A stretch of 64,000 bases of DNA from Mesorhizobium sp. 113-3-3 (GTDB lineage Bacteria > Pseudomonadota > Alphaproteobacteria > Rhizobiales > Rhizobiaceae): positions 6,576,501 through 6,640,500 of the forward strand of contig NZ_AP023243.1 of assembly GCF_016756495.1 (NCBI RefSeq), given 5' to 3'. Below are positions 32,430-41,886 of this stretch, one piece after another. How positions within the stretch are numbered: position 1 is the stretch's first letter; every line of letters begins with the position of its first letter. Below the pieces are notes generated by a model. The model was not told the origin of the DNA and did not search any database. It worked only from the letters and a program-made list of their open reading frames with translations. Both the position numbers and the translations under genes were made by a program.

Positions 32430-33617
32430 TCACGCTGACGCGGCTTTTGTGCGCAAGCCTGCTCCAACCTCTTCGCGGACAGCCTCGGTATGGGCGCCGA
32501 GAGCCGGAACTGGCCGCAGCGAGGGGCGCTCAGAGTTGAAGATCGCGGCTGGGGCTATCGTCTCGACGGTTCCTTCGGGTGTGCCAACCTGCACCCTGCG
32601 AATGTGTGGATGCTTTGAAACTTGCGCCACTTCGTTCAAACGGCCATACGCCAAACCGGCTGCCTCAAGCTCCTGCATTGCTTCGTGGCAGGATAATTCG
32701 GAAAAACGCAATTCAATGATCTCATCAAGTTGCGCCCGGTGACCGAGACGCTCCATATTATCGGCAAAACCAGGTGCGCGTGTGAGCGCCGCCTGCTTTA
32801 GGAATTTCTCGCAGAAATTCACCCATTCGCGGTCATTCTGAACCGAAAAGATAACCTCTTTGCCATCGGCACAACGATAGGCGCCATACGGCGCAAGCGA
32901 CGGGTGTTTCACGCCGGCGCGTACCGTGTGATACCCGCTGTAGTCGTTTTGCAGAACTGGCACGTTCATCCAGTCGGCGACGGCATCGAACAACGAGACA
33001 TGTATGCCTGCGCCTTCACCTGTTCGTTCGCGGTGGAACAGTGCCTGGAGGATGGCGCTATGCGCCGTCATGCCTGCCGAGATGTCGCAAACCGACACCC
33101 CTACCCGCGCCGGACCCTGTTGTGTCCCGGTGATCGCGCATAGACCTGTTTCGGCCTGGACGATCAGATCATAAGCCTTCAGGTGGGAAAACGGCCCCCC
33201 CTCCCCGAACCCGGAGATGTCGCAGGTGATGAGGCGCGGAAAGCGTCGGCGAATATCCGCAGACCCGAAACCCAGTTTTTTGATGCTGCCCGGCTTCAGA
33301 TTCTGGATGAACACGTCAGCACTAGCAATAAGCGTGTCTAGGACGGCGCGATCCGCCTCCGATCTCAGGTCCAGACAAACCGACTCCTTACCCCGGTTAA
33401 GCCAAATGAAATAGGCACTTTGCTCCCTCACCAATTTGTCGTAATTCCGCGCAAAGTCCCCTTCGGGCCTCTCGATCTTGATGACTCTGGCGCCAGCGTC
33501 CGCAAGGCGAGACGATGCGTAAGGCGCAGCTACAGCCTGCTCCACGGCAACGACGGTGATCCCCTCAAGGCCGTTCAGCATGGCGACACACGGCTCTTCA
33601 TCCAACTTGTTCGACAT
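32430..33617 (-). CDS. Class III (CaiB/BaiF) CoA-transferase
   Basis: A 395-residue enzyme of the formyl-CoA transferase fold. VEQAVAAPYASSRLADAGAR and VIKIERPEGDFAR open the protein, LDLRSEADRAV and NLKPGSIKKLGFG follow, and the catalytic Asp is in LKAYDLIVQAETGL. The family moves CoA between carboxylic acids via an aspartyl-CoA anhydride. Its frame overlaps the end of the methylaspartate ammonia-lyase gene by 20 bp, indicating coupled translation; an internal Met (33581) is an alternative start nearer the conserved region. In context it should activate citramalate or mesaconate, with succinyl-CoA or acetyl-CoA as likely donor. Confidence 0.9.
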   Translation of the reverse strand: MSNKLDEEPCVAMLNGLEGITVVAVEQAVAAPYASSRLADAGARVIKIERPEGDFARNYDKLVREQSAYFIWLNRGKESVCLDLRSEADRAVLDTLIASADVFIQNLKPGSIKKLGFGSADIRRRFPRLITCDISGFGEGGPFSHLKAYDLIVQAETGLCAITGTQQGPARVGVSVCDISAGMTAHSAILQALFHRERTGEGAGIHVSLFDAVADWMNVPVLQNDYSGYHTVRAGVKHPSLAPYGAYRCADGKEVIFSVQNDREWVNFCEKFLKQAALTRAPGFADNMERLGHRAQLDEIIELRFSELSCHEAMQELEAAGLAYGRLNEVAQVSKHPHIRRVQVGTPEGTVETIAPAAIFNSERPSLRPVPALGAHTEAVREEVGAGLRTKAASA

Positions 33618-34851
33618 ACGCCCGACGACGGTTCAGCATCGCGAATAACCGGCTCTGTTCGTTCCCAACGATGGAAAAACCCTCGTCGACACCCATTCCG
33701 GGCTTTGCGAGCATCATGTCGGCCTGGGTCGCTACCGAAACGTGGACTGAAACCTGGGCGGAGAGATCCGTCTCGGTACAGCTTCCCCCTACATATGCCC
33801 CTACCTTGTTCGCCTTGCAGATGAGAACTGCGCGCGCCGTATCGGCGATTGAGCCGACGTCTGGCGTCTTGATTTGGACCAGATGCGTGGCCTTCGCTTC
33901 GGCAAAGAGCCGAATATCCTCAAGCGTATTGCATCTCTCATCCACGACAATGCGGGCGCTGGAACTCCGGTCATCCAGGATCGATACAATTCGAGCGTAG
34001 TTATCAATTTGGGCCTGTGTGGAACCAAAATCGGCCGGGCACTCGATATTGAGCGTAAAACCCGGAACGGTATCGGCAACCCTGCAGATAAAATCGGCGA
34101 TCCGTTGCGGCTCCAGGCCGATTTCCTGCCCTATCCAACCATACACATCGAAATGCAGCACCGGATGATACTCTGGGCGGCCGATTTGGCGCGTACGCGT
34201 TGCAACCCACTTCACGAAGTCCATGAAGGTCTGGCCGTCGACGCCGAATTTCTGCCGCGAGTTGATCAGGCCGTGGGGAAGAACATCGACGGACCTCAGA
34301 ATCATCTTGTCGACATTGATTTCCCGCGCATCGCCACTCTGACAGTAAATCGGGACACTGCGCGTTGGCAGCGGTTGGTCAAATTCAGTGCAGATGACCT
34401 CCGCCATCGTGCTGCGGTGAAGGTGGGCCGCAGTTCGAAGCAATGCCTGGCTGACGCCATACTCAATCGCGAGAGGTAGCCGCTTGTGTTCGAAGGGCTC
34501 GAAAACCTTCGCGCAGGCTTCTAGGTAGCGGGATGCATCAACATCGAGAAGCCGCGGCGCGACAACGCGCGACGTAAAATCCGAGGTTTGACTGGCGTCG
34601 AACACAGGATCGCGTCCGGCGGCACCAGAGTACTGGACGTTCATCATGTCGCCCCAAACAACAGTGTCGTCGGTAAGGACAAGCCCGAGGCTGAGCGAGG
34701 ATGCTGGAATGCGGATCGAATTGAACCCATGCGTTGTCGGTGCGCCGAGATAGATAAAGCCGTCCTGCGTCGCGCCCGACCTAATGGCTTCCTGATCGTC
34801 ATAGAAAAAGGCCCCATTGCCCGGCGCGAGAAGGATGTCTTTAATCTGCAT
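33598..34851 (-). CDS. Methylaspartate ammonia-lyase
   Basis: A 417-residue enolase-superfamily enzyme that removes ammonia from threo-3-methylaspartate to give mesaconate. FFYDDQEAIRSG at the N terminus, ALAIEYGVSQALL-type capping domain (here LPLAIEYGVSQALL), FDVYGWIGQE, NIECPADFG and VVDERCNTLEDI (metal ligands), VQIKTPDVGSI with the catalytic Lys, and GGSCTETDLSAQVSVHVS near the C terminus match the clostridial enzyme throughout. It is the first gene of the block. Glutamate mutase, which makes methylaspartate in anaerobes, is not in the window, so the source of substrate is open. No clear Shine-Dalgarno precedes the ATG. Confidence 0.92.
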   Translation of the reverse strand: MQIKDILLAPGNGAFFYDDQEAIRSGATQDGFIYLGAPTTHGFNSIRIPASSLSLGLVLTDDTVVWGDMMNVQYSGAAGRDPVFDASQTSDFTSRVVAPRLLDVDASRYLEACAKVFEPFEHKRLPLAIEYGVSQALLRTAAHLHRSTMAEVICTEFDQPLPTRSVPIYCQSGDAREINVDKMILRSVDVLPHGLINSRQKFGVDGQTFMDFVKWVATRTRQIGRPEYHPVLHFDVYGWIGQEIGLEPQRIADFICRVADTVPGFTLNIECPADFGSTQAQIDNYARIVSILDDRSSSARIVVDERCNTLEDIRLFAEAKATHLVQIKTPDVGSIADTARAVLICKANKVGAYVGGSCTETDLSAQVSVHVSVATQADMMLAKPGMGVDEGFSIVGNEQSRLFAMLNRRRAYVEQVG

Positions 34852-35207
34852 TTGGTGGAACTCGGTTTTTTCGGTGGATATTGATTGGCATGGAGTTCGG
34901 ACCGCTCCCCACTAAATGCGCCACTTGGCCTTGAGTTCGCCAATATAATGTCCGGATTGGTGCTATCGCGTTTTCAGATGGCTGGCGCCTGCGAGGAGGA
35001 GACCACCGCCGCCACCGAGACTTAGCTATTGCCCCCTATATCCGCTTACAACTGCAAAGTCTAAGGGCCGCCGATCGTGATGCTCGTCGCGCTCGACCAT
35101 GATCTCTCAGAGCCTGACCCGAAACTCGGGATTGGGCGTGGAAGCGGTTGAGTGGCCCCGTCCGTTGTGATTCGCTTGAGTTGTCTAGACTTGAGCAGGA
35201 TCACGAC
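34852..35207. other. Intergenic: promoter side of the methylaspartate block and left end of an IS5 element
   Basis: No gene is supported. The promoter of the ammonia-lyase gene must lie near 34852-34950. Sequence from roughly 35140 belongs to the IS5-family element whose exact left end I could not fix. Confidence 0.5.
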
Positions 35208-36042
35208 ATGGGTTGGACGGAGGCCACCCGCCGGCAATATTGCCGCGCGGGGCAGCGGGATGCAAACGCGTTGACGGACAGGGAATGGGCGTTGATCGAG
35301 CCGTTCATGCCTGGAGCGAAGGCGACAGGACGACCGCGGACGACCGAGCTGCGGGGCAGTCGTGGACGCGCTCCTCTATATCGCCTGGACGGGCTGCCAG
35401 TGGCGGGCATTGCCGGACCGCTTCCCGCCGGTTTCGACGGTTCAACGCTATTTCTATGCCTGGCGAGACAATGGGCTGTGGAGGACCATCAACTTCCACC
35501 TGGTGGCCGCGGCACGCCTCGCCCTCGGTCGCGAGGCGAGCCCGAGCGCCGGCGTCATCGACAGCCAATCGGCAAAGGCCACGGACGTTGCCGGTCTGCG
35601 TGGCTACGACGCCGGCAAGAAGATCAAAGGCCGCAAGCGCCATATCATCACCGACACCGAGGGGCACCTGGTCGGGCTGACGGTGCATACGGCCGATATC
35701 CAGGACAGGGATGGGGCAGTCTGCGTCATCGCCTCCATTCGACAGCTTTACCCGTGGTTGCGCCATCTATTCGCCGACGGCGGTTATGCCGGAGAAAAAC
35801 TGACGCAGGCTCTGGCCGATCTGGGCACGTGGACCATCGAAATCATCAAGCGCTCCGACACGGCCAAAGGCTTTGAGGTGCTGCCGCGACGATGGGTCGT
35901 CGAGCGAACTTTCGCCTGGCTGGGACGTTGTCGCCGGCTCGCCAAGGACTTCGAGGCGACCATCGCCAGCGCCGAGGCGTGGATCTTCATCGCGTCGATC
36001 CGCCTCATGCTTCGCCGCAGGGCAGCTCCGCGTCGTGCCTAA
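35208..36042 (+). CDS. IS5-family (IS427-like) transposase in two frames
   Basis: Frame 1 (35208 to about 35350) encodes the N-terminal ALTDREWALIEPFMPG and RPRTTELR. The +1 frame (from about 35350 to 36042) continues VDALLYIAWTGCQWRALPDR, then the DDE parts VIDSQSAKA, LFADGGYAGEKL and RRWVVERTFAWLGRCRRLAKDFE. A run of G at 35350-35356 is where the frames join. Many elements of this group express their transposase by programmed frameshifting, so the break need not mean it is dead. I could not identify convincing terminal repeats; the right end may lie just before the IS66 element. Confidence 0.85.
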
Positions 36043-36185
36043 CCGAGTTTCGAGTCAGATGGGGTGATTGGGGTCTCGACCGAGCCAGATGATGGGTATG
36101 CGCCGCCCACACCCCATTGATTTCGCTTGTTTCTGAACATTGAGGTTTCTGCCAGAAGGTTTTCGGCAGGAGCTGGAGATTTGGC

Positions 36186-36638
36186 ATGGCGGATGGCGAG
36201 GGATTTGTTGGGCGATGCGAAGTTGTCGAGCCTCGTCGTGGAAACCGACGATGGCCTAATGATCTGAAGGCGCGGATTGTCGCGGAGAGCCTTCAACGCG
36301 GTGCGCGGGTTGTTGATGTTGCGCGTCGTCATGATCTCATTGCGCATCAGCTTTCGGACTGGCGACGGCAGGCGCGTCAGGGTCTTTTGGCGCTGCCTGC
36401 GGAACTGATGCCGGTGCCTTGCGAGAATAGCGGCCCATTCGAGCCTGCCTTCGTGCCCCTGGCGATTACGACGGAGCCGAAGGAGGCTGCCGATGCTTTG
36501 CCGGTTCCGGAGCCGGTCGAGATCACTTTGGGGATCATGACCGTGGAAATAGGCGCAGACCTCGTGGTGAGGGTTCCCGGCGATGTGCCGGTTGACCGGG
36601 TTGCGGCCTTGGTGCGTGCGATGCGCGGGACGGCATGA
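36186..36638 (+). CDS. tnpA: IS66 TnpA (helix-turn-helix accessory protein)
   Basis: A 150-residue protein: NRRWPNDLKARIVAESLQRG, ARVVDVARRHDLIAHQLSDW and RQARQG form the HTH of IS66 OrfA/TnpA, and the C terminus IGADLVVRVPGDVPVDRVAA is standard. It overlaps tnpB by 4 bp. In the IS66 system it is needed with TnpB for transposition. Confidence 0.93.
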   Translation: MADGEGFVGRCEVVEPRRGNRRWPNDLKARIVAESLQRGARVVDVARRHDLIAHQLSDWRRQARQGLLALPAELMPVPCENSGPFEPAFVPLAITTEPKEAADALPVPEPVEITLGIMTVEIGADLVVRVPGDVPVDRVAALVRAMRGTA

Positions 36639-36988
36639 TCGTCGCGGGCCAACGATTGCCGATCCTGATCGCGACGCGGCCGGTGGACTTCCGCTGTGGC
36701 CATCAGGCGCTGGCATTGATGGTGCAGACCGAGTTGAAGCTTGATCCGCATTCCGGGGTCACCGTGATCTTCCGGTCGAAGCGCGGGAATCGTGTAAAAA
36801 TCCTGGTGTGGGATGGCACCGGAATGGTGCTGACCTACAAAATCCTGGAACAGGGCAGCTTTGCCTGGCCCAAAGTGCAGGATGGGACGATGCGGCTGTC
36901 GCGGGGGCAGTATGAAGCTTTGTTCGAAGGTCTCGACTGGCGACGCGTGGTAGCGCAGCGGGTAGCGCCGCCCGCTGCGGCAGGGTGA
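36635..36988 (+). CDS. tnpB: IS66 TnpB
   Basis: A 117-residue IS66 OrfB protein: RLPILIATRPVDFRCGHQAL, TVIFRSKRGNRVKILVWDGTG, LEQGSFAWPKVQDG and LSRGQYEALFEGLDW. The start ATG overlaps the tnpA stop (ATGA), and the gene is followed by tnpC after 64 bp. Its biochemical role is not known. Confidence 0.95.
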   Translation: MIVAGQRLPILIATRPVDFRCGHQALALMVQTELKLDPHSGVTVIFRSKRGNRVKILVWDGTGMVLTYKILEQGSFAWPKVQDGTMRLSRGQYEALFEGLDWRRVVAQRVAPPAAAG

Positions 36989-37052
36989 CTCACCCGTTCG
37001 GTTTTGGCGTTGTTTTATTGGGCTTTTTTGCTTCGATTTGCTACGAAGGCGC

Positions 37053-38705
37053 ATGTCTGCGCCCATTGATCTCAGCCAGTTCCCGGACCTGCCTGCAGAG
37101 GTGGTGAACGCCTTTGCGGCCGTACAGTTCGAGCTGTCGGTCGAGCGTGCGGCCCGTCAGCATGAGCAGGCGGTGGTGGCTGAAAAGGACGCCTTCATCA
37201 CCGAGTTGAAGGAACTGATCGAGAAGCTGGAGAGCCAGGTTCAGGACTACCGCCGCACGAAGTTCGGGCCGAAATCGGAAAAGCTCGATCCGACGCAGAT
37301 GGAACTGGCGCTGGAGGACCTGGAGACGGCAATTGCCGAAACACAGGCCCAGATCGCCTTCGTCGAGGAAAAGATCGCGGCCAGCACAGCCAATTGCGAA
37401 AAGACTGCTTCACGCAGGCAACGCAAGGCGCGTGCTCTGCCCCAGAGCCTGCCGCGCGTCGAACAGGTGATCGAGCCTGATAGCATTGCCTGCCCCTGTG
37501 GTTGCGGCAACATGGTCCGGATTGGCGAAGACCGGACGGAGCGGCTCGATCATATCCCGGCGCGCTATCAGGTGATCGTCGCGATCCGCCCGAAATATGC
37601 TTGCCCCAAGGGGCGCACGGGAGTGGTTCAGGCCAGGGCGCCGGCGCATTTGCTGGAAGGTAGCTGGCCGACCGAAGCCCTCTTGGCGCAGATCGCCGTG
37701 TCCAAGCATTCCGAACACATGCCGCTGAACCGGCAGGCCGCGGTCATGGCCCGACACGGAGTGCCGATCGACCGCACGGTCCTGGCCGACTGGCTGGGTC
37801 GGACGGGCGCCGTGATCGCGCCGGTGGTAGACCACATGGCCATGATCCTGAAACAGGGTAGCTCACGACTATATGTCGACGAGACCACGGCTCCGGTGTT
37901 GGATCCCGGGCGCGGCAAGACGAAAACTGGCTATCTCTGGGCTATTCTGCGCGACGACCGCGGCTGGAACGGATCTGCGCCGCCGGGCGTGGTGTTCCAT
38001 TATCGGCCTGGGCGTAAAGGTGAATATGCCGCAGGTATCCTCGACGGCTTCAACGGCACGATCCAGGTCGATGCCTATGGCGGCTACTCCCACCTCGCAA
38101 CGCCAAAACGCACGGGCGGCGATCCGTTGAGGCTGGCCTTCTGCTGGGCGCATGGCCGCAGAAAACTGATCAAGTCCCAGCCGAAGAAGGGTTTGCCCAT
38201 CGTCGACGAGGCGTTGTTGCGCATCGCCGCCCTCTACAAGATCGAGGACAGCATCCGAGGTTGTGACCCCGATCATCGCCGGGCTGTCCGCCAGCACCTG
38301 TCCCGCCCCCTGGTGGACGAGTTCTTCACCTGGCTGACAGTTCAGGCCGCGCGCGTATCGCGCAAGTCCGACCTCGGCGAGGCCATGGCCTATATGCTGA
38401 AACGCCAGGTCGGCTTCCGGCTGTTCCTGAACGACGGCCGCGTCGACATCGACTCCAATCTCGTCGAAAACGCGATCAGAAGTCCGGCCATGAACCGCCG
38501 CAACGCTCTCTTTGCCGGCCATGATGAAGGCGGCCGTAATTGGGCCCGTTTCGCCAGCCTGATCGGCACATGCAAGATGAACCGCGTTGAACCATACGCC
38601 TACCTGCGCGATCTCTTCATCAGCCTCGCAAATGGCCACCTCGCCAAAGACATCGACGCCCTCATGCCCTGGGCCTATGCGCAACGGATCAGCGCATCAC
38701 AATGA
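37053..38705 (+). CDS. tnpC: IS66 TnpC transposase
   Basis: A 550-residue DDE transposase. A coiled coil with ELIEKLESQVQDYRRTKFG and PKSEKLDP opens it, followed by the zinc-binding CPCGCGNMVRIGED, then HMPLNRQAAVMARHGVPIDR, LYVDETTAPVLDPGRGKTKT with the first Asp, QVDAYGGYSHL with the second, and VDIDSNLVENAIRSPAMNRR with the Glu region. The start at 37053 (MSAPIDLSQ) follows GAAGG. Length and motifs are complete, so the element should be mobile. Confidence 0.95.
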   Translation: MSAPIDLSQFPDLPAEVVNAFAAVQFELSVERAARQHEQAVVAEKDAFITELKELIEKLESQVQDYRRTKFGPKSEKLDPTQMELALEDLETAIAETQAQIAFVEEKIAASTANCEKTASRRQRKARALPQSLPRVEQVIEPDSIACPCGCGNMVRIGEDRTERLDHIPARYQVIVAIRPKYACPKGRTGVVQARAPAHLLEGSWPTEALLAQIAVSKHSEHMPLNRQAAVMARHGVPIDRTVLADWLGRTGAVIAPVVDHMAMILKQGSSRLYVDETTAPVLDPGRGKTKTGYLWAILRDDRGWNGSAPPGVVFHYRPGRKGEYAAGILDGFNGTIQVDAYGGYSHLATPKRTGGDPLRLAFCWAHGRRKLIKSQPKKGLPIVDEALLRIAALYKIEDSIRGCDPDHRRAVRQHLSRPLVDEFFTWLTVQAARVSRKSDLGEAMAYMLKRQVGFRLFLNDGRVDIDSNLVENAIRSPAMNRRNALFAGHDEGGRNWARFASLIGTCKMNRVEPYAYLRDLFISLANGHLAKDIDALMPWAYAQRISASQ

Positions 38706-38880
38706 GCACGTCCGGGATTCCCCAACGTGCTCATAGGACCAGCTGCAAGCGCTCCACCTGACCGTTGCAACAAGAAAATCAATGGGGCGGAGACGTCGCA
38801 TACGATGATGGCGGCTGCTCCTGTCGAAATGTGAAAACGTGGTCGATATGAGTCGCCACAAACATTTGGAAGGAGCAGCC

Positions 38881-39918
38881 ATGAAGTACTTTGCCGGACT
38901 GGACGTGTCTTTGGAAGAGACCTCTATTTGCATTGTCGACGAGACTGGCCGGATCGTGAAGGAGGCGAGAGCGTTGAGCGATCCGCAGGCATTGTGTGAC
39001 GCGCTGAAGGGGACCGGCTTGCCGCTTGAGCGGATCGGCCTGGAAGCGTGCTCGCTGACGGCCTGGCTTCACGATGGACTGCACGCCGAAGGCTTGCCGG
39101 CGACCTGCATCGAGACGCGGCAGGCCAACGCGGCGATGAAGACGATGCCCAACAAGACCGACCGCAATGACGCCCGCGCGCTGGCGCAGATCATGCGCAC
39201 TGGCTGGTATCGGCAGGTGCATGTCAAGAGCAGGCAGTGCCGGCTGTGGCGTTCGCTGCTGGTTGCCCGCCGCACGGTGCTGAACGAGATGCGTTCGATC
39301 GAGAACGTAGTGCGGGCGATCCTGCGCGAGGCCGGCGTCAAGCTGGGCCTGCCGTCGCGCAGCGCGTTTGCCGGCCGCGTGCGTGAATTGACGGGCGCTG
39401 ACGCCGAGGTGATGGCGATGGTCGAGCCGCTGCTAGCAATCCTCGGTGTCATGTTGAGAGAGTTCGCCCGCCTGACGAAGCAGGTTCTCGACATCGTCCG
39501 CAATGAAGAAGTCTGCCGGCGGCTGAAGAGCGCGCCGGGCGTCGGGCCGATCACCGCGCTCGCCTTCCGCGCCACGATCGACCGGCCTGAGCGGTTCGGC
39601 TCGTCGCAGGCGGTGGGGGCGCATCTGGGACTGACGCCGGCACGCTACCAGTCCGGCGAAACCGACATCCAGGGAAAGGTCAGCCGATGCGGCGACGAAC
39701 TTGCACGCACCGCGCTTTATGAGGCGGCCCACACACTGCTGGTGCGATCGAAGAAGTGGTCGAGCCTCAGAGCATGGGGCATGAACATCGCCAGGCGGCG
39801 CGGCATGGCACGAGCCCGGGTCGCGGTCGCCCGCAAACTGGCCGTCATTCTGCATCGCATGTGGGCCGACGCGACCGAGTTCCGCTTTGGAAAGGAGCCT
39901 GTTCACCTGGCCGCGTGA
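38881..39918 (+). CDS. IS110-family transposase
   Basis: A 345-residue transposase with the DEDD RuvC-like N-terminal domain (FAGLDVSLEETSICIVDE, IGLEACSLTAWLHDGL, NKTDRNDARALAQIMR) and the C-terminal transposase_20 part (LKSAPGVGPITALAFRATID, GAHLGLTPARYQSG, CGDELARTALYEAAHTLL). The ATG follows GGAAGGAGCAGCC. IS110 elements have no clear terminal repeats and insert via a bridge RNA encoded in the flanking non-coding part; the 3' flank here (39919-40200) is a candidate. The IS66 element is inserted in its 5' flank. Confidence 0.94.
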   Translation: MKYFAGLDVSLEETSICIVDETGRIVKEARALSDPQALCDALKGTGLPLERIGLEACSLTAWLHDGLHAEGLPATCIETRQANAAMKTMPNKTDRNDARALAQIMRTGWYRQVHVKSRQCRLWRSLLVARRTVLNEMRSIENVVRAILREAGVKLGLPSRSAFAGRVRELTGADAEVMAMVEPLLAILGVMLREFARLTKQVLDIVRNEEVCRRLKSAPGVGPITALAFRATIDRPERFGSSQAVGAHLGLTPARYQSGETDIQGKVSRCGDELARTALYEAAHTLLVRSKKWSSLRAWGMNIARRRGMARARVAVARKLAVILHRMWADATEFRFGKEPVHLAA

Positions 39919-40647
39919 ACTGAGACAGATCGAGGAGCAAGCAACACGAACAAAGCCTTCGCCCGAAAGGGCGATGCCCGGATCGTTCCCTGGGGACGAT
40001 GGGCGAGGCGATCTCGTTGAGAGTCCCGAACCTGCCGGCCCAAGCGCGGCAAGGTCGTGAAACGGATTGAGACGCCTTCGCTCTCCTGACCCCATCATGC
40101 GGCGGCCCAAGCGCTGACCGCGAAGAGAAGCGAGTGACCCACGGAACGGTCCAGAAAAAAGTGCAGGAGCATCTTGACCAAAACGACCCCAATCAGAGAA
40201 GGCTCTCAGATCGCTCAGGCTGAGATTGCAGGCTCGGGGTAGTTCCTGCCCGCCTATGCATCCAACCTTAGCGCTAATAGAGCGATTATGGAAAAGTGAC
40301 GTCCGAGTCCGAGCATGTCACCCCAGAATCACTATGATAGGAACTTCCGCGTCTACGCCGTAGCCTCATGCGTTTCTTCAAATCGACCATGCCACACACC
40401 GGAAGACCATCCGCTACGTCGTCGACGACAACCTCGTTATCGTTCGGTCCGGCAAATTTCGGTTTATTGGGCAGACGGGTAAAATGAAATTTGAAACAGA
40501 CGCTTCAAATAACTTCACAGAATCTTTGCAACCGAAGATCACAGACGATGGTAAGTTCCCCGCGAGATATGAAAGTGACGTGCAAAATAAACTGACCCCG
40601 TTTGCTTACAGCCACACACACCAATAACCTTCTGGAGTCCAAGTAAA
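39919..40647. other. IS110 3' flank and AT-rich leader of the ATP-grasp gene; no gene supported
   Basis: Positions 39919 to about 40200 look like the non-coding end of the IS110 element. From about 40300 base composition becomes more AT-rich. One frame is open from about 40376 to 40626 without a start codon (it includes YVVDDNLVIVRSGKFRFIG); I do not recognise it and leave it uncalled. Confidence 0.5.
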
Positions 40648-41886
40648 ATGGAACGAAGAACTCTTATCCTTATTGAAGGCGGAGCAGGGCGTTGTTGTCT
40701 ACTATACGTCGAAGCGGCCAAGAGGCTTGGTCTTTATCCAATTAACCTGTCGTCATACCCGGATAAGCAGGACTTTCTTGTTGCGGGATGTGAGACAATC
40801 CGAGTCGATACAAGCGATCTCGATGCACTGGTCCACGAATGCACCCGGTTGCAGGACACCAATGAAATTGCTGGCATTATATGCGCCGAGGAAGAGGTCT
40901 ATGCGACGGTTGGAAAGCTCTGCCAGTATTTCGATCTACCGGGGCCGAATCCGGGATCGATCGAACGATGCTGCGACAAATTTGCTCAGCGCCAGCTCCT
41001 CGCGGACGCCAACATTCCGATACCTGCTTATCGCTTGGCAGCAAATGCGAGGGACGTGAAAAGCTCTGCTGCGGAGATCGGCCTGCCGGTGGTGCTTAAG
41101 CCAGCCGTCGGTAGCGGCAGCATTGGTGTCCGACTGTGCCGCACCGTCGACGAGCTAGATGAACATTCGACCTATCTATTGGGCGGGAAGCACGTATGGC
41201 AATCTTCGCCAAAGATACTGGTCGAAGAGTTCGCGCAAGGTCCCCTTTATCTCGCTTATACAATGGGAGACGAGGTCGTTGGGATTGGCAGCGGTGACTT
41301 CAGCCCCCCACCGTATTTCGTCTGTCGTGAGACTATCTTTCCGGCCGTGCTGACTGATGATGAGCATAAGCGTATCGCCGATGTCTCTCTGAGCTGTTTG
41401 CGAGCTCTCGATCTTGGCTGGGGGCCAACGAACATTGAACTCCGGCGAACGAAGCTTGGCCCAGTCGTCATTGAAGTCAATCCGCGTCTTGCCAACGCGC
41501 CCCATTCCCAACTCATTCAACTGGCTTACGGTATCGATCTAATCACCGAGCACATCAAGCTTGTCATCGGCGGCAAATGGAATTTGCGCAAACGGCGTTC
41601 GCACTCCGCAGCGGTGCGGAGCCTACTTCCTGATCGCGATGGCATCCTCGATTGGATCCGTGGCGACAGGCGGGCGGCTGCTGTATCAGGTGTGGCCGAG
41701 GTGAAACTCTTTGTTGAACCAAAGACGCCGATCGTCAGGAAAGGCGATTACCGTGACAAGATCGCATATATCGTGGCCGCTTCACCCAGCCATGCTCGGA
41801 CGGGGGCGATACTTCAGCGTGCCGTCGACTCAATAGATTGGTCGATCACACCATTTCCGGCTCAACCCTCGGATAATAGCATCTGA
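40648..41886 (+). CDS. ATP-grasp ligase of unknown substrate
   Basis: A 412-residue ATP-grasp enzyme. The pre-ATP domain (residues 1-110) begins RRTLILIEGGAGRC; the ATP loop is GLPVVLKPAVGSGSIGVRLC and the metal/phosphate segment is GPVVIEVNPRLANAPHSQL. A C-terminal extension of about 100 residues follows. Relatives join an amino acid to an acid through an acyl-phosphate, for example dipeptide ligases in natural-product pathways. The gene is richer in AT than its surroundings and stands between transposons, so it is probably acquired cargo. A GNAT gene 500 bp downstream on the same strand is the only possible partner. The start follows a weak CTGGAG site. Confidence 0.85.
   Translation: MERRTLILIEGGAGRCCLLYVEAAKRLGLYPINLSSYPDKQDFLVAGCETIRVDTSDLDALVHECTRLQDTNEIAGIICAEEEVYATVGKLCQYFDLPGPNPGSIERCCDKFAQRQLLADANIPIPAYRLAANARDVKSSAAEIGLPVVLKPAVGSGSIGVRLCRTVDELDEHSTYLLGGKHVWQSSPKILVEEFAQGPLYLAYTMGDEVVGIGSGDFSPPPYFVCRETIFPAVLTDDEHKRIADVSLSCLRALDLGWGPTNIELRRTKLGPVVIEVNPRLANAPHSQLIQLAYGIDLITEHIKLVIGGKWNLRKRRSHSAAVRSLLPDRDGILDWIRGDRRAAAVSGVAEVKLFVEPKTPIVRKGDYRDKIAYIVAASPSHARTGAILQRAVDSIDWSITPFPAQPSDNSI

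Larger units (their letters stand above)
36096..38803. mobile_element. IS66-family element, complete, with perfect 8-bp target duplication
   Basis: The ends are imperfect 28-bp inverted repeats beginning GTATGCG and ending CCCCATTGATTT (23 of 28 match): 36096-36123 and 38776-38803. The 8 bp GATGATGG occur directly on both sides (36088-36095 and 38804-38811), the duplication length typical for IS66. It carries tnpA, tnpB and tnpC in order. It landed about 70 bp upstream of the IS110 transposase gene, so it is younger than that element. Confidence 0.95.

Noticed and set aside
40376..40626. Open stretch reading YVVDDNLVIVRSGKFRFIG
   Set aside because: It lacks a plausible start codon and a ribosome site and matches no family I know; it may be a broken gene, but support is too thin.
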